The notes under the pieces: generated by a model
The model's database searches: none
Told to the model about the DNA's origin: nothing
What the model saw: the letters and a program-made list of their open reading frames with translations, nothing else
From: Acidobacteriota bacterium
GTDB lineage: Bacteria > Acidobacteriota > Vicinamibacteria > Vicinamibacterales > UBA8438
Direction of reading: 5' to 3'
Assembly (NCBI GenBank): GCA_003533545.1
Contig: DQEK01000128.1
Location: 4,492-18,468 of the forward strand
DNA: 13,977 bases
Translations under genes and position numbers: made by a program
In this document: in pieces, positions 1-7,554 of the stretch
Position numbering within the stretch: the stretch's first letter is position 1
How the letters are laid out: each line of letters begins with the position of its first letter

Positions 1-1
1 T

Positions 2-196
2 GGTATCGCGCGGCTCGTCTCGCCAGATTACGGCCAGGCGTTCGTCGAGGTCATGGCCTCGATCTATCCCGGATACGCAGGTGACGCAACGGTGGGGCAG
101 GTGATTATCGGGGCGTTGTACGGGGCACTGGACGGTGCCATTGCTGGCGTCGTCTTTGCAGGCCTCTACAATTGCTGCTCTGACCGGCCGAATTGA
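2..196 (+). CDS. C-terminal end of a small holin-like membrane protein (5' truncated)
   Basis: The frame is open from the window edge to TGA at 194-196, giving 64 residues with no start in view. The visible part has a short amphipathic stretch (SIYPGYAGDATVG) followed by a glycine- and alanine-rich hydrophobic helix, VIIGALYGALDGAIAGVVFA, ending in LYN and a polar tail. From memory this pattern resembles small two-helix bacterial membrane proteins often annotated as bacteriophage holin or DUF5676, which are chromosomal and not evidently part of a phage. No phage genes are visible here. It converges on the PQQ dehydrogenase with only 10 bases between the two stop codons, so there is no room for a separate terminator. 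The membrane protein call is fairly secure; the family name is tentative and the function is unknown. Confidence 0.6.
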   Translation, partial: GIARLVSPDYGQAFVEVMASIYPGYAGDATVGQVIIGALYGALDGAIAGVVFAGLYNCCSDRPN

Positions 197-206
197 AATC
201 CGACCG

Positions 207-2150
207 CTACTCCGAGATCGCGAACGCCACCAACTCCTGATTCCCACCGGACCCGGTGGCAATCACCACGAATTGGCGTCCGTCAGATGTTTGGTACGTC
301 ATCGGGGTCGCTGTCGACCGCTCGTTAAGGGGACCTGCCCAGAGTTCGTCTCCGGTGGCCTTGTCGAATGCGTACAGGGCATTCTCGCCGCCTCCAGCGA
401 AGACCAAGCCACCTCTAGTCACAATTGCTCCTGGTGCTCCTGGCGTTCCCAGTCGCTCGGGCACGTCGATCCCGTCGAGTGCGGGATGGCGACGAATGCG
501 CTCGCTACCGCGACCGAATGGCACCCGCCAGGCAATGTCGCCTTCATGCATGTCGATTGCCACGAGAAAACCATAGGGTGGTTTATTCAAGGGTAAGCCC
601 CCTTCGAACATCGCTTGTCCGCCCGATGCCGTGTCGTAGCCAACATAGTCCGGTTCCGTGGCGTCAGCGAACGGGTTACGGGTGTTCTCTGGGTCGAAGC
701 GTTCTAGGGTCATGACCGCCGGCATGTTCGAGGTTTTCACGTAGAGGAAGCCAGTGCCGGCGTCGAAGGCCCCGCCGCCCCAATTGACGGCCCCGCCGCC
801 GCCGGGCCGTACGAGTGATCCCTCTATGCTGGGCGGCGTGTAGAGCGGCCCAAACCGGAACTGTTGCATGGCCATGCGTGCTGCGCCTTGCAGTTCCGGG
901 GTGAGATCGAAGGCATCGTCAAGGGTCATGCCCGTGGTGGGAATCAGCGCGGGCGGACGAGTAGGAAATGGCTGGGTGGACGAAGTCTGCTCGCCGGGCA
1001 CGTCGCTCTGAGGCACCTCCCGTTCCTCGATGGGCCAGATGGGCTCACCGGTGGTTCGGTCAAAGACGAATGTTAAACCTTGCTTCGTGAGTTGGGCGAC
1101 GGCGTCGATTGATCTTTCGTTCACCGTCAGGGGGAAGAGGATCGGCTGTGTCGGTAGGTCGTAGTCCCAAACGCCGTGATGCACCATCTGGAAATGCCAC
1201 GTGCGTTCCCCCGTATTCGCGTTGAGTGCCACCAGACTCTCAGCGAACAGATTGTCGCCGAGGCGTTGTCCGCCGAAATAGACGTTGGTCGGGTTGCCGA
1301 CCGGGAGGAAAACCAGTTCGTTGGCCTCGTCGACGGTAACCCCGGCCCAGACGTTGGTGGCGCCGGTATGCCGCCACGCTTCGTTCTCCCAGGTTTGGCT
1401 GCCGAACTCGCCCTCCTGTGGAATGGTGTGGAAACTCCATACGAGGGAGCCGGTCCGGGCGTTGTACGCGCGGACGTCCCCTGGGGGGGTCCGCCGGTAG
1501 ATGACGCGGTCACCGACGGCGCTGCCGACAATAACCAAGTCTTTGTACATAACCGGCGCCGCGTTGAACTCGAAGTGGCTACGGTCGATGGACCAGATCA
1601 GGTCCTGGCTGAGGTCGACGACTCCGTTGTTCCCGAATGATTCGACGATTTCGCCCGTGCTGGCATCAAGGCAAAACAATCGGTAACGACTGGCTAGAAA
1701 GATACGCAGGTCCTCGCCGTCCCGCCACGCGGTGACGCCACGGTGCCGGAAACCGCCGCCCAGCGCGGGCATGCCGTCTTCATAGGCACGGGGGTCAAAG
1801 ACCCAACGTTCAGAGCCGGTGACTGGATCGAGGGCGGCCACCCGATTGTAGTTTGAACTCACGTAGAGCGTGCCATCGAGCATGATGGGTGTGCTGGTGA
1901 AACTGCCTGGCACGGTACCGAATTCCGGCCTGGCGCGGTCCTCTGGATGCCAGGTCCAGGCGACCTCGAGTTGTTGGATGTTTTCGGGGGTGATGTGATC
2001 GGCATCAGAGGACCTGGTGTTGGCTTGGTCACTTCCCACGTAGGCCCATTCGACAGACTCACCATTCGGTTGACCGGCAGTCACGGTGCCGCTGGTTGCG
2101 AGCACGAGCGCCCAAAGAAGACCCGTGAGCGATGGCCGTCCAATGATCAT
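207..2150 (-). CDS. PQQ-dependent dehydrogenase, glucose/quinate dehydrogenase-like, periplasmic
   Basis: This is a predicted quinoprotein that oxidises a sugar or alcohol in the periplasm using pyrroloquinoline quinone. From the chosen start it has 647 residues. A signal peptide (MIIGRPSLTGLLWALVLA... to about residue 26) precedes an eight-bladed propeller-type sequence with repeated blade motifs such as AALDPVTGSERW, ALNANTGERTWHF and AFDKATGDELW. HHGVWDYDLPTQP at about 324-336 resembles the corresponding segment of membrane glucose dehydrogenase, which carries a catalytic Asp. The vicinal Cys-Cys of methanol/ethanol quinoproteins is absent (a single Cys in the mature chain). There is neither an N-terminal five-helix membrane domain nor a CxxCH heme domain, so electrons must go to a separate acceptor; the diheme cytochrome at 3680-4675 is a candidate. 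The open frame extends upstream to 2198, but the start at 2150 has an AAAGGA site (2159-2164) eight bases away and begins the signal peptide. The substrate is unknown. Confidence 0.88.
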   Translation of the reverse strand: MIIGRPSLTGLLWALVLATSGTVTAGQPNGESVEWAYVGSDQANTRSSDADHITPENIQQLEVAWTWHPEDRARPEFGTVPGSFTSTPIMLDGTLYVSSNYNRVAALDPVTGSERWVFDPRAYEDGMPALGGGFRHRGVTAWRDGEDLRIFLASRYRLFCLDASTGEIVESFGNNGVVDLSQDLIWSIDRSHFEFNAAPVMYKDLVIVGSAVGDRVIYRRTPPGDVRAYNARTGSLVWSFHTIPQEGEFGSQTWENEAWRHTGATNVWAGVTVDEANELVFLPVGNPTNVYFGGQRLGDNLFAESLVALNANTGERTWHFQMVHHGVWDYDLPTQPILFPLTVNERSIDAVAQLTKQGLTFVFDRTTGEPIWPIEEREVPQSDVPGEQTSSTQPFPTRPPALIPTTGMTLDDAFDLTPELQGAARMAMQQFRFGPLYTPPSIEGSLVRPGGGGAVNWGGGAFDAGTGFLYVKTSNMPAVMTLERFDPENTRNPFADATEPDYVGYDTASGGQAMFEGGLPLNKPPYGFLVAIDMHEGDIAWRVPFGRGSERIRRHPALDGIDVPERLGTPGAPGAIVTRGGLVFAGGGENALYAFDKATGDELWAGPLNERSTATPMTYQTSDGRQFVVIATGSGGNQELVAFAISE

Positions 2151-2355
2151 GCGGCAAATCCTTTCAATGTCGAGGGTGCGTCCGCACAGCCGTAGCAAGG
2201 CAACGATGTTACCCCCCGGAGCGATTGAAACGCGAGTGTCCCTGTGAGGGCGAGATGATGGCGTCTCGGTCTATTGTGCGCCGCGACGCGTAAGGCCTCG
2301 CATTGCCTGCAAGCCAGCGGTAGGATGGGGCCGACGGTTTCTCGGGCGTGTTGGT

Positions 2356-2365
2356 GGAGGAGGAG
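2356..2365 (+). promoter_or_regulatory. Ribosome binding site that fixes the SGNH hydrolase start
   Basis: GGAGGAGGAG ends one base before ATG 2367. Counting the first GGAGG (2356-2360) as the pairing unit gives a spacing of six. It selects this ATG over the upstream in-frame ATG at 2274, whose extra 31 residues would put a charged, Cys- and Trp-containing segment ahead of the signal peptide. Confidence 0.75.
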
Positions 2366-2366
2366 C

Positions 2367-3596
2367 ATGGTGTGTCGTTCTACGGGTCTCGCCGTCCTCG
2401 TCGCGACGGTGCTCGGGTTAGCGAACGCGTCGGTAGGCCTTTCCCAAGTAGAGTCACCCCGCTGGGTGACGGCCTGGGCGACCTCTCAGCAAGGGCTCGG
2501 ACAATCTGACGTTACTAATATGACCGTGCGTCTGATTGCTCGGGTCACCGCTAGTGGCGAATCTATCCGGATTCGCCTTGACAACGGTTACGGAACGGAA
2601 CCGCTCCGTGTCGGCGCCGCGTCGGTCGGGCATCGGATGCGCGGTGCAGGCCTGATTCCAGGCACGAATCGTCCGGTACGCTTCAACGGGCAACGGAGCG
2701 TCACGATTGCGCCTGGGTCTAGTGTGCAGAGTGACCCAGTTCCACTCTCTGTTTTGGCGCGACAGGACCTTGCCGTGAGCTTGTACGTGTCAGGGGCGGA
2801 GGTCCGCCCCAGTGTGCATCGTGGCGCTCTCGTGACGTCATACGCCAGCGCCAATAACGCAGGGGATTTGACGGGCGATGAGGGGCGAAGTGGATTCGGC
2901 GAAACGATAACGGCGATGTGGTGGCTCAAATCCATCGACGTCTTGACCTCGTCGGTTGGTGGTGCTGTCGTCGCGTTCGGTGACTCGATCACAGATGGTT
3001 CGTGCTCGACTCTGGATGGTTACGATCGTTGGGAAGATTGGCTCGCGGTGCGTTTTGACGCAGTCGACGACGTGGCGGAACGCCGAGCGGTCGTCAATGA
3101 AGGCATTGGTGGGAACACGGTGACTCGTGAGGATCTCCGACCGCTCCCAACCAGCATGGCGGGGGTCGATCGACTTGAACGCGACGTGTTGTCGCATCAT
3201 GGTGTGACCGATGTCATTCTCTTCATGGGCACGAACGACATTCGACGGGAAGCGTCGGCAAGGCAAGTGATCGCCGGGATGGAGGCCATCATCGACCGGC
3301 TGCGTACTCGAGAATTGCGTATTCATGGTGCAACCATCATCCCGCGACATAATCGCGCGCCGAGTGAAAACAACTCTGGCTGGACTCCAGAGAAAACCCG
3401 TGTTCGCAATGAAGTGAATGATTGGATTCGAAACAACGCGCCATTCGATCGGGTGCTCGATTTCGACGCGGTGGTGAGGGATCCCTCGGACCCCGACCTT
3501 ATTTTTCCAGCCTATAACTGCGACGACATCCACCCGACTCCACGCGGCTATTACGAAATGGGGTGGTCGGTGCCCCTCGGAATAGTACGGAGATAG
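2367..3596 (+). CDS. Secreted SGNH/GDSL hydrolase (XynE-like esterase)
   Basis: This is a predicted extracytoplasmic carbohydrate or aryl esterase of 409 residues. After a signal peptide (MVCRSTGLAVLVATVLGLA...) comes a beta-rich N-terminal domain with WVTAWATSQQ, RIRLDNGYGTEPL and a YVSG strand, as in the XynE-like SGNH subfamily. The catalytic domain follows. All four SGNH blocks are present: GDSITDG (Ser at about 207), GIGGNTV (Gly about 249), GTND (Asn about 290) and DDIHP (Asp about 386, His about 389). The catalytic machinery therefore looks intact. The open frame continues upstream to 2274, but a GGAGGAGGAG ribosome binding site at 2356-2365 immediately before ATG 2367, and the signal peptide that follows, fix the start. 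It is divergent from the PQQ dehydrogenase and 83 bases ahead of the cytochrome gene. It may release acetyl groups from sugars that feed the neighbouring oxidation system; this is inference. Confidence 0.88.
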   Translation: MVCRSTGLAVLVATVLGLANASVGLSQVESPRWVTAWATSQQGLGQSDVTNMTVRLIARVTASGESIRIRLDNGYGTEPLRVGAASVGHRMRGAGLIPGTNRPVRFNGQRSVTIAPGSSVQSDPVPLSVLARQDLAVSLYVSGAEVRPSVHRGALVTSYASANNAGDLTGDEGRSGFGETITAMWWLKSIDVLTSSVGGAVVAFGDSITDGSCSTLDGYDRWEDWLAVRFDAVDDVAERRAVVNEGIGGNTVTREDLRPLPTSMAGVDRLERDVLSHHGVTDVILFMGTNDIRREASARQVIAGMEAIIDRLRTRELRIHGATIIPRHNRAPSENNSGWTPEKTRVRNEVNDWIRNNAPFDRVLDFDAVVRDPSDPDLIFPAYNCDDIHPTPRGYYEMGWSVPLGIVRR

Positions 3597-3679
3597 TGGG
3601 GACTGTTAGGAATGTGTGCTGCAACCTCTCGCTCTGGGCTAGACTTCTCACGGTTCCTTATTGAACTCGGAGGAGGCTG

Positions 3680-4675
3680 ATGACAACTCGCTGTGCACGG
3701 TTCATCGTGGGCGCCATTTTCGTGGCAGCAGGTGGTGCATGGATTCACGCACAGGAGCCCGATGTTGAAGGCGCCAACGCAGTGCTCCCATGGGCCTATG
3801 TACTCAATGACGCAGCGCCTGAGAATGGCGCCACTCCAGACCCAGACGAGGTGGTGACCGTCCCGGGGAGCAGCGTATCGATGCCGCGTTCGGCGATCAA
3901 CATCAACAATGGACCGCCAGATTGGCACCCGGAGGGGCACCCGCCGATGCCAGAGGTCGTGGCGCGGGGCGGCGGTGATGGTGTGGTCGCGTGTGGTTAC
4001 TGTCATCTTCCGAACGGACAGGGAAAGCCGGAGAATGCCGGCGTGGCCGGGCAGCCGTACGAATACATCGTGCAGCAGATGTCTGACTGGCGAAACGGTC
4101 TTCGTAAGACGGGGGAACCGAGGATGGGGCCACCGTCCTTTATGGAGCGAATCGGCCTGGCTGCTACGGATGCCGAGGCTCGGGTTGCCGCGGAATACTT
4201 CGCGTCAATGGATTTCAAGCCGTGGATCCGAGTAGTGGAGACCGACATGGTTCCCGAGACACGGTTCTCCGGTTGGATTCACAAGGTGATCGATGGGGGC
4301 GGCATGGAGCCCATCGGCACGCGCGTGGTCGAAACGCCGGAGGATCTGCATCGGACCGAATTGCGTGATGATGCCTCAAGCTTTATTGCCTACGTGCCCA
4401 CCGGGGCGGTCGAACGAGGAGAGCATCTCGTAACCACCGGTGGGAACGGCAGAACAGAGATTTGTTCTACTTGCCATGGGCCTGAGTTACGCGGACTGGG
4501 ACCGGTGCCGGCGTTGGCGGGACGGTCTCCGAGTTACATTGCGCGCCAACTCTACGATCTACAGACGGGTATGCGTAACGGCGCGTGGTCAGACCTTATG
4601 GACGCAACTGTTGCCGATCTGACCGTAGAGGACATCGTCAACATAGCCGCGTACACCGCGAGCATCGAACCGTAG
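3680..4675 (+). CDS. Secreted diheme cytochrome c (cytochrome c4/c553-like tandem)
   Basis: This is a periplasmic electron carrier of 331 residues. A signal peptide (residues 1 to about 24, ending WIHA before QEP) precedes two class I cytochrome c domains. The heme-binding CxxCH motifs are CGYCH at 105-109 and CSTCH at 262-266. Each is followed by a family-type GQPYEYIVQQM or GRSPSYIARQL segment, in which a helix packs on the heme. Candidate distal Met ligands are M149 or M155 in the first domain and M298 or M307 in the second. A linker of about 80 residues (roughly 180-245) separates the domains, longer than in classical cytochrome c4. GGAGGAGG at 3669-3676 is a strong ribosome binding site. 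The gene sits downstream of the SGNH hydrolase on the same strand and near the heme-less PQQ dehydrogenase, so it is a plausible electron acceptor for that enzyme; the partnership is inferred from proximity. Confidence 0.88.
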   Translation: MTTRCARFIVGAIFVAAGGAWIHAQEPDVEGANAVLPWAYVLNDAAPENGATPDPDEVVTVPGSSVSMPRSAININNGPPDWHPEGHPPMPEVVARGGGDGVVACGYCHLPNGQGKPENAGVAGQPYEYIVQQMSDWRNGLRKTGEPRMGPPSFMERIGLAATDAEARVAAEYFASMDFKPWIRVVETDMVPETRFSGWIHKVIDGGGMEPIGTRVVETPEDLHRTELRDDASSFIAYVPTGAVERGEHLVTTGGNGRTEICSTCHGPELRGLGPVPALAGRSPSYIARQLYDLQTGMRNGAWSDLMDATVADLTVEDIVNIAAYTASIEP

Positions 4676-4688
4676 GTGCCTCGCACCT
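4674..4688 (+). terminator. Weak hairpin at the end of the cytochrome gene, possible transcription end
   Basis: AGGTGC (4674-4679) and GCACCT (4683-4688) form a perfect 6-bp stem with a CTC loop, overlapping the TAG stop codon of the cytochrome gene. There is no T-run after it, so it does not meet the usual intrinsic terminator pattern. It lies between convergent genes, where a transcription end is expected. Low confidence. Confidence 0.2.
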
Positions 4689-4744
4689 GACTGCGTGGGC
4701 CTGAGTCACGTCTTCGCGACGACGGCACGTCGAACTGCGGCATC

Positions 4745-6487
4745 TTAGTCGATGATTGCCGACCAGTCCTGCTTTGTGAATCGCTGGTAGAGAATCGCGC
4801 CAGCGACTACCGCCACCGCCAACCAGGGTGCCCCTTTCCAGGGGCCGTGTAGGAGCGTCGCGCCAGTCCCGAAGAGTGTGGCGTACACGAGCACCACGCC
4901 AGCGGCCCAATCTAACAGCTGACCACCGACTGATGCTGGTGGGGGCATACCGGCGAGGCTGGCGACGTGCGTCCAACCGGGGCCACCGGGGCGAACACGT
5001 TTATAGAAGGCGACGAGCGTGGCGTTGGGCTCGGCCGGGGTGAGCCAGGTAACGGTCAACCAGCATCCAGTTGTCCAGCCGACGAGCACGATCAACGAAT
5101 TCGGAAAGGTGACCGACGTGAACAACGAGAGCCAGGCGAGGCCAATGACTGGGGCGATCATGGCCGAAATCTCTGACCAGGCGTTCACTCGCCACCAGTA
5201 CCAACGCAGAATGAGCACCAGGCCAATGCCGGCGCCTGATTCCAAAATGAACTCCCACGCTTGCCTGACCGTGTCGAGATACATCGTGACTGCGACACTG
5301 ATCAGCATGACCGCGAGGGTCGTCAGACGTGCGACCCGAACATAGTGAGCGTCATCCGCGTCCGGGCGCACAAATCGTTCATAGACGTCGTGAACCAGGT
5401 ATGAGGTGCCCCAGTTGAGCTGTGTGGACATCGTGGACATGAATGCGGCGACGAGACCGCCCAATACCAAGCCTCGCCAGCCGGGCGGCACGTAGTCGCG
5501 AATGAGCAGCGCGTATCCGGCCTCGCGGTCGCTGATGCCGGGATAAAGCAACAGCGCCGCTAGTCCAGCGAGGATCCACGGCCAGGGTCGTACACAGTAG
5601 TGCGCGAGGGTAAACCATAGGGTGGCAAGCAGGGAATGTCGCTCATTTCGTGCGGACATCATGCGTTGGGCAAGATAGCCGCCGCCACCAGGTTCTTGCC
5701 CGGGATACCAGGTTGCCCACCACTGGACACCGAGGAAGGCAATGAAGGCGGTGACCGAAAGCGCGAACGTGCCCTCTGTGGTGCCGCCCGTGGTCTCTAA
5801 TGACGGGAAAAATCTGAAGGTCTCGCCCGGTAACTGATCTTGCAGTCCGGCGATACTCTCAACGCCGGTGGCAGACAAGGCAAAATACGCCACCGCGAGG
5901 GCGCCGGCAATGGCGATTCCGAACTGGAAGAGATCGGCTAGCACCACACCCCGCAGCCCAGAGAGTGAGACGTACCCACCAGTAAGCGCGAGACCAACAA
6001 AGACAGCGGTCAATCGATCCCAGCCAAGGGTGACACTGAGAATTTTAGACATAGCGAGGTTGACCCAACCGATGATGAGGCAGTTGATCGGCAGGCCGAG
6101 GTAGAGAGCCCGAAGAGCGCGAAGCACGGCAGCAGCTTGGCCACTGTAGCGAAGCTCGACGAAAGCCACGTCCGTCAGGATCCCGGCGCGACGCCAGAGT
6201 CGCGCGAAGAAAAGCACACTGAGCATGCTACCGAGGGCGCCGTTCCACCAGATCCAGTTTCCCGCTACGCCGTCTTGGGCAATGATGCCGGTTACCGCCA
6301 GTGGAGTGTCGACGGCAAAGGTCGTTGCCACCATAGAGGTGCCGGCGACCCACCAGGGAAGGTTCCGTCCAGCGAGAAAATACTGGGTGACGTTCTCCCC
6401 TGCACGACGCGCCGTTTGTGTGGCGACGAGAAACGGAAAGAGGAGAAGGACGCCGAGAAGGACCCAGTCGAGAGCGGTCAGCGTCAT
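4745..6487 (-). CDS. Sodium:solute symporter (SSS family), second symporter of the murQ unit
   Basis: This is a predicted inner-membrane Na+-coupled transporter of 580 residues, with some 13-14 hydrophobic segments by inspection. Typical SSS features are TQYFLAGRNLPWW (about 34-46) after helix 1, WWATWYPGQEPGGGG (about 256-270), and AAFMSTMSTQLNWGTSYLVHD (about 347-367), which matches the helix carrying the Na2-site serine/threonine residues in vSGLT-like proteins. The GQEPGGGGYLAQRM form is one I associate with symporters of Bacteroidota and Acidobacteriota, often of unknown sugar or amino acid substrate. The ATG at 6487 overlaps the stop of the serine hydrolase gene (ATGA, four bases), and no ribosome binding site is visible, so translation is probably coupled. 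The open frame reaches back to 6880, but that part is an out-of-frame read of the hydrolase gene. With murQ in the same unit, N-acetylmuramic acid, anhydro-MurNAc, GlcNAc or a peptide product is the likely class of cargo; this is inference. Confidence 0.88.
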   Translation of the reverse strand: MTLTALDWVLLGVLLLFPFLVATQTARRAGENVTQYFLAGRNLPWWVAGTSMVATTFAVDTPLAVTGIIAQDGVAGNWIWWNGALGSMLSVLFFARLWRRAGILTDVAFVELRYSGQAAAVLRALRALYLGLPINCLIIGWVNLAMSKILSVTLGWDRLTAVFVGLALTGGYVSLSGLRGVVLADLFQFGIAIAGALAVAYFALSATGVESIAGLQDQLPGETFRFFPSLETTGGTTEGTFALSVTAFIAFLGVQWWATWYPGQEPGGGGYLAQRMMSARNERHSLLATLWFTLAHYCVRPWPWILAGLAALLLYPGISDREAGYALLIRDYVPPGWRGLVLGGLVAAFMSTMSTQLNWGTSYLVHDVYERFVRPDADDAHYVRVARLTTLAVMLISVAVTMYLDTVRQAWEFILESGAGIGLVLILRWYWWRVNAWSEISAMIAPVIGLAWLSLFTSVTFPNSLIVLVGWTTGCWLTVTWLTPAEPNATLVAFYKRVRPGGPGWTHVASLAGMPPPASVGGQLLDWAAGVVLVYATLFGTGATLLHGPWKGAPWLAVAVVAGAILYQRFTKQDWSAIID

Positions 6488-7554
6488 CGGGATATCGCGT
6501 CGATCACGGCGTCGTGGACAGCAGGTCGAAGGTCGAGAATGGCCTCGTTGTCGCGTGTCGGATGGACTCGATTGGTCAGCAGCACCACATACAGGTCCTG
6601 TGTCGGATCGAGCCAAAGGGAAGTTCCGGTGAATCCCGTGTGGCCGATGGACTCCGGGGAAAGTTTGTGACCGCAGGATGAAGTCACGAGCATCGTGTCC
6701 CATCCGAGGGCCCGTGACGATCCCGTTACCGAGCTGCGCTGGAGAAACCGCATCATGGTGCGGGTCTTTGCGAGCAGAGGGGAACCCGTGAGAGTGGTGA
6801 GGGCCGCGCGCGCAAATCGTCCGACGGCAGGTGCGGATCCGAAAAGTCCCGTGTGGCCAGCAACACCTCCCAGCGCCCACCCGTTCTCGTCATGGACCTC
6901 CCCTCGGAGAAGGCGGCCTCTCCAGCCATCGAGCTCCGTGGGGGCGATACGAGAGTTCCAGGCCGACGGCGGGCTGAACTGCAGATCTCCCAAGCCCAAG
7001 GGTGCGACGATCTTGTCGAACTGCGAGTCGAGGGTGTTGCCCTGGGCGGCATCGACGGCCAGAAATCCGAGCAAAATGAAGCCGAGGTCGCTATAGATGG
7101 AACTGGCTCGAGGTGTGTATTCCAACGGAAGCGTGCCGATTGAATGCTGAAAATCGCTGCGGCCTACGTGGTCACGGAAGAATGGTAAATGTGCCGTCAG
7201 GCCGCTGGTGTGCTCGAGTAGGTCGGCGACGGTGACGGACTTGCGGTCCTCTGATCTCCATTCATTCAGCCAGTGACTCACAGGTGTGTTCAGTCGTACG
7301 TCGCCCTGGTCGACGAGCCGCATGAGTACGGTTGTAGTCGCGATAACTTTAGTTAGTGAGGCGAGATCGAATACCGTTTCGAGCGTGGCTGGCGCTGCAG
7401 TGGGGTCGTAGGTCAACGCGCCCCAGGCGCCGGCGAAGGCAACTGCGTCGCGTGAGCCGACCTCGAGCACTGCGCAGGGGAACACGCGGCGGTCGACGGC
7501 GTCTCGGAGTAACGACGTAACGCGGGCGAATGATGGTTCGTGACTATTGGTCAT
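6484..7554 (-). CDS. Beta-lactamase-fold serine hydrolase (class C / penicillin-binding-protein-like)
   Basis: This 356-residue serine hydrolase belongs to the beta-lactamase/D-Ala-D-Ala peptidase/esterase superfamily. The catalytic SxxK is SLTK at 66-69, preceded by FDLASLTK as in family members. The second motif is YSD (154-156) in place of YxN, as in many non-lactamase relatives. HTGFTG (325-330) stands in for the KTG box. No signal peptide or membrane segment is visible, which suggests a cytoplasmic location or unrecognised export. The start chosen, 7554, overlaps the end of the upstream symporter by 11 bases and leaves a short N-terminus; another in-frame ATG at 7614 would add 20 residues inside the symporter gene. 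Sitting between two symporters and with murQ, it could cleave peptide or ester bonds of imported muropeptides. An unrelated esterase activity is equally possible on sequence alone. Confidence 0.86.
   Translation of the reverse strand: MTNSHEPSFARVTSLLRDAVDRRVFPCAVLEVGSRDAVAFAGAWGALTYDPTAAPATLETVFDLASLTKVIATTTVLMRLVDQGDVRLNTPVSHWLNEWRSEDRKSVTVADLLEHTSGLTAHLPFFRDHVGRSDFQHSIGTLPLEYTPRASSIYSDLGFILLGFLAVDAAQGNTLDSQFDKIVAPLGLGDLQFSPPSAWNSRIAPTELDGWRGRLLRGEVHDENGWALGGVAGHTGLFGSAPAVGRFARAALTTLTGSPLLAKTRTMMRFLQRSSVTGSSRALGWDTMLVTSSCGHKLSPESIGHTGFTGTSLWLDPTQDLYVVLLTNRVHPTRDNEAILDLRPAVHDAVIDAISR

Noticed and set aside
2..196. Prophage remnant suggested by a holin-like protein
   Set aside because: No other phage gene, attachment repeat or integrase is seen; such small membrane proteins are common in bacterial chromosomes.
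2838..3533. A 231-codon open frame on the - strand
   Set aside because: It lies wholly opposite the SGNH hydrolase, whose catalytic motifs are all in the + frame; no recognisable protein features.
6484..7554. Antibiotic-resistance beta-lactamase
   Set aside because: Motif two is YSD and the KTG box is replaced by HTG, there is no signal peptide, and the context is murein salvage; the superfamily contains many peptidases and esterases.
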